A stretch of DNA of 32,891 bases from Oscillospiraceae bacterium (GTDB lineage Bacteria > Bacillota > Clostridia > UBA1212 > UBA1255), in NCBI GenBank assembly GCA_015069185.1, contig SVJB01000020.1, positions 1 through 32,891 of the forward strand, written 5' to 3'. This document shows, piece by piece, positions 31,963 through 32,891 of this stretch. Position 1 is the first letter of the stretch; the number at the start of each line of letters is the position of its first letter. Made by a program: the position numbers and the translations under genes. Under the pieces are notes generated by a model. It saw nothing but the letters and a program-made list of their open reading frames with translations, made no database searches and had not been told where the DNA came from.

Positions 31963-32891
31963 TTATTTACCGGTCATTTTTTTATAACGGTTATAAGCAT
32001 CTTCCCAAGCATCAATGTCTGCCGGTACGTACTCCTCAATCGGGAATGAATTACGTACAACTTCGCGAGCTTCTTCTAAGTCCTTAAGTTCACCAAGAGC
32101 GATAAGCTGAGTTACCAGATTACCTACTGCAGTAGCCTCAACAGGACCTGCATATACAGGACGATTGATTGCATTTGCTGTAAACTGGCTAAGGATTGTA
32201 TTTTTACAACCGCCGCCTACGATGTGAAGCGCAGGAATCTTGTATCCAACAATCTTCTCAAGACCTTCAATAGCTTCTCTGTACTTAAGAGCCAAACTCT
32301 CCATAACACAACGAGTAATCTCACCTTTTGTTTCAGGAACAGCCTGACCAGTTGCACGACAGTAATTCTGAATCTTCTGAGGCATATTCTGAGGTTCAAA
32401 GAATTCAGCACTGTCAACGTCAATTATAGATGCAAATGGTGTTGCAGCCATAGCGCCCTTGTCAAGTTCGTCAAAAGAAACTGTCTCACCAAGCTTCTCC
32501 CAGTGACGTTTACATTCCTGATGAATCCACAGACCCATAATATTTTTAAGAAGTCTAACGGTATTGTTAATACCACCTTCATTTGTGTAATTCAGTTGAC
32601 GTGTAATATCGTTGATAATAGGTTTATCAAGCTCTACACCAAGAAGTGACCATGTACCACTACTGAGGTAAGCGCTCTTCTTATCATAGAAAGGAACTGA
32701 AACAACAGCTGATCCTGTATCGTGTTCTGCAACAGCAATAACCGGAATTGATTTTGCGCCAAGCTCGTTACATACACCCTCTGAAAGGTTGCCAACTTTA
32801 GTGCCTGCAGGTATAACTTCAGGTAAAATATCTGTATTGATTCCGGGACAAACTTCCTTAATCATATCGTATGCCCAATCACCCTTCACAA
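31963..32891 (-). CDS. rhaB: Rhamnulokinase, 3' part (5' end beyond window)
   Basis: This is the C-terminal 309 residues of an FGGY-family sugar kinase that phosphorylates L-rhamnulose. The frame is open to the right edge, so the gene continues outside the window; a family member is usually about 470-490 residues. Visible features are AEHDTGSAVVSVP (catalytic Asp region), SSGTWSLLGVELDKPI, GLWIHQECKRHWE and HIVGGGCKNTILSQFTANA, followed by the typical RhaB segment GPVEATAVGNLVTQLIA. These match RhaB better than xylulokinase or fuculokinase. It ends in a strong terminator. Other rhamnose genes are probably upstream, to the right. Confidence 0.92.
   Translation of the reverse strand, partial: VKGDWAYDMIKEVCPGINTDILPEVIPAGTKVGNLSEGVCNELGAKSIPVIAVAEHDTGSAVVSVPFYDKKSAYLSSGTWSLLGVELDKPIINDITRQLNYTNEGGINNTVRLLKNIMGLWIHQECKRHWEKLGETVSFDELDKGAMAATPFASIIDVDSAEFFEPQNMPQKIQNYCRATGQAVPETKGEITRCVMESLALKYREAIEGLEKIVGYKIPALHIVGGGCKNTILSQFTANAINRPVYAGPVEATAVGNLVTQLIALGELKDLEEAREVVRNSFPIEEYVPADIDAWEDAYNRYKKMTGK

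Overview
The window looks like a chromosome segment of a low-GC, anaerobic Clostridia-type Firmicute, probably a gut or rumen polysaccharide user. The support is AGGAGG-type ribosome sites, T-box control of an aminoacyl-tRNA synthetase, a type III glutamine synthetase, an AsnA-type asparagine synthetase, a phenylacetate-CoA ligase/ACT pair, and a large sugar-utilisation cluster whose surface proteins carry Firmicute anchors. Almost everything is on the minus strand; only the paaK-like gene and its ACT partner are on plus. I saw no tRNA, rRNA, insertion sequence, phage gene or CRISPR array.

Layout, left to right. (1) 1-1825: a two-domain surface lipoprotein, possibly carbohydrate-binding, with its own promoter and terminator. 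(2) 1887-4754: a lysine/diaminopimelate operon, asd-dapA-dapB, with a promoter and a terminator. (3) 4768-10170: a tightly packed series, type III glutamine synthetase, M19 dipeptidase, serS, dut and an unusual IspF-like protein. (4) 10201-12095: paaK-like plus ACT protein, divergent from the glutamine synthetase. Each side of the divergent promoter region has a palindrome near its start site. (5) 12157-17600: a T-box leader with an AAC (Asn) specifier, then asnS, asnA and two genes of unknown function (a 360-aa helical protein and a membrane-anchored Sel1-repeat protein). (6) 17649-30662: a pentose operon in the order xylA, two repeat-domain surface proteins, a membrane-anchored GH99-like protein, a lipoprotein GH51-like enzyme, a cytoplasmic GH51-like enzyme, an AraC regulator and xylB. 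(7) 30729-32891: a membrane metallophosphoesterase and the 3' part of rhamnulokinase.

How the parts fit. In region 6 the likely route is outside to inside. Surface domains bind a glycan, the GH99-like and lipoprotein GH51-like enzymes trim it, the cytoplasmic GH51 homologue finishes imported oligosaccharides, and XylA/XylB send xylose to xylulose 5-phosphate. The AraC protein probably senses the sugar. No transporter is present, so uptake must be encoded elsewhere. In region 5 uncharged tRNA-Asn should raise both asparagine synthesis and charging, and the two unknown genes would be co-induced.

The most interesting unexplained items are a ~137-residue repeated domain with an F-W-H-S-G-N-G-D motif (five copies in two proteins with different C-terminal anchors), the two unknown genes under asparagine T-box control, and the IspF-like protein that lacks expected catalytic and binding residues. 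Functional calls come from reading motifs by eye; no database search was possible.
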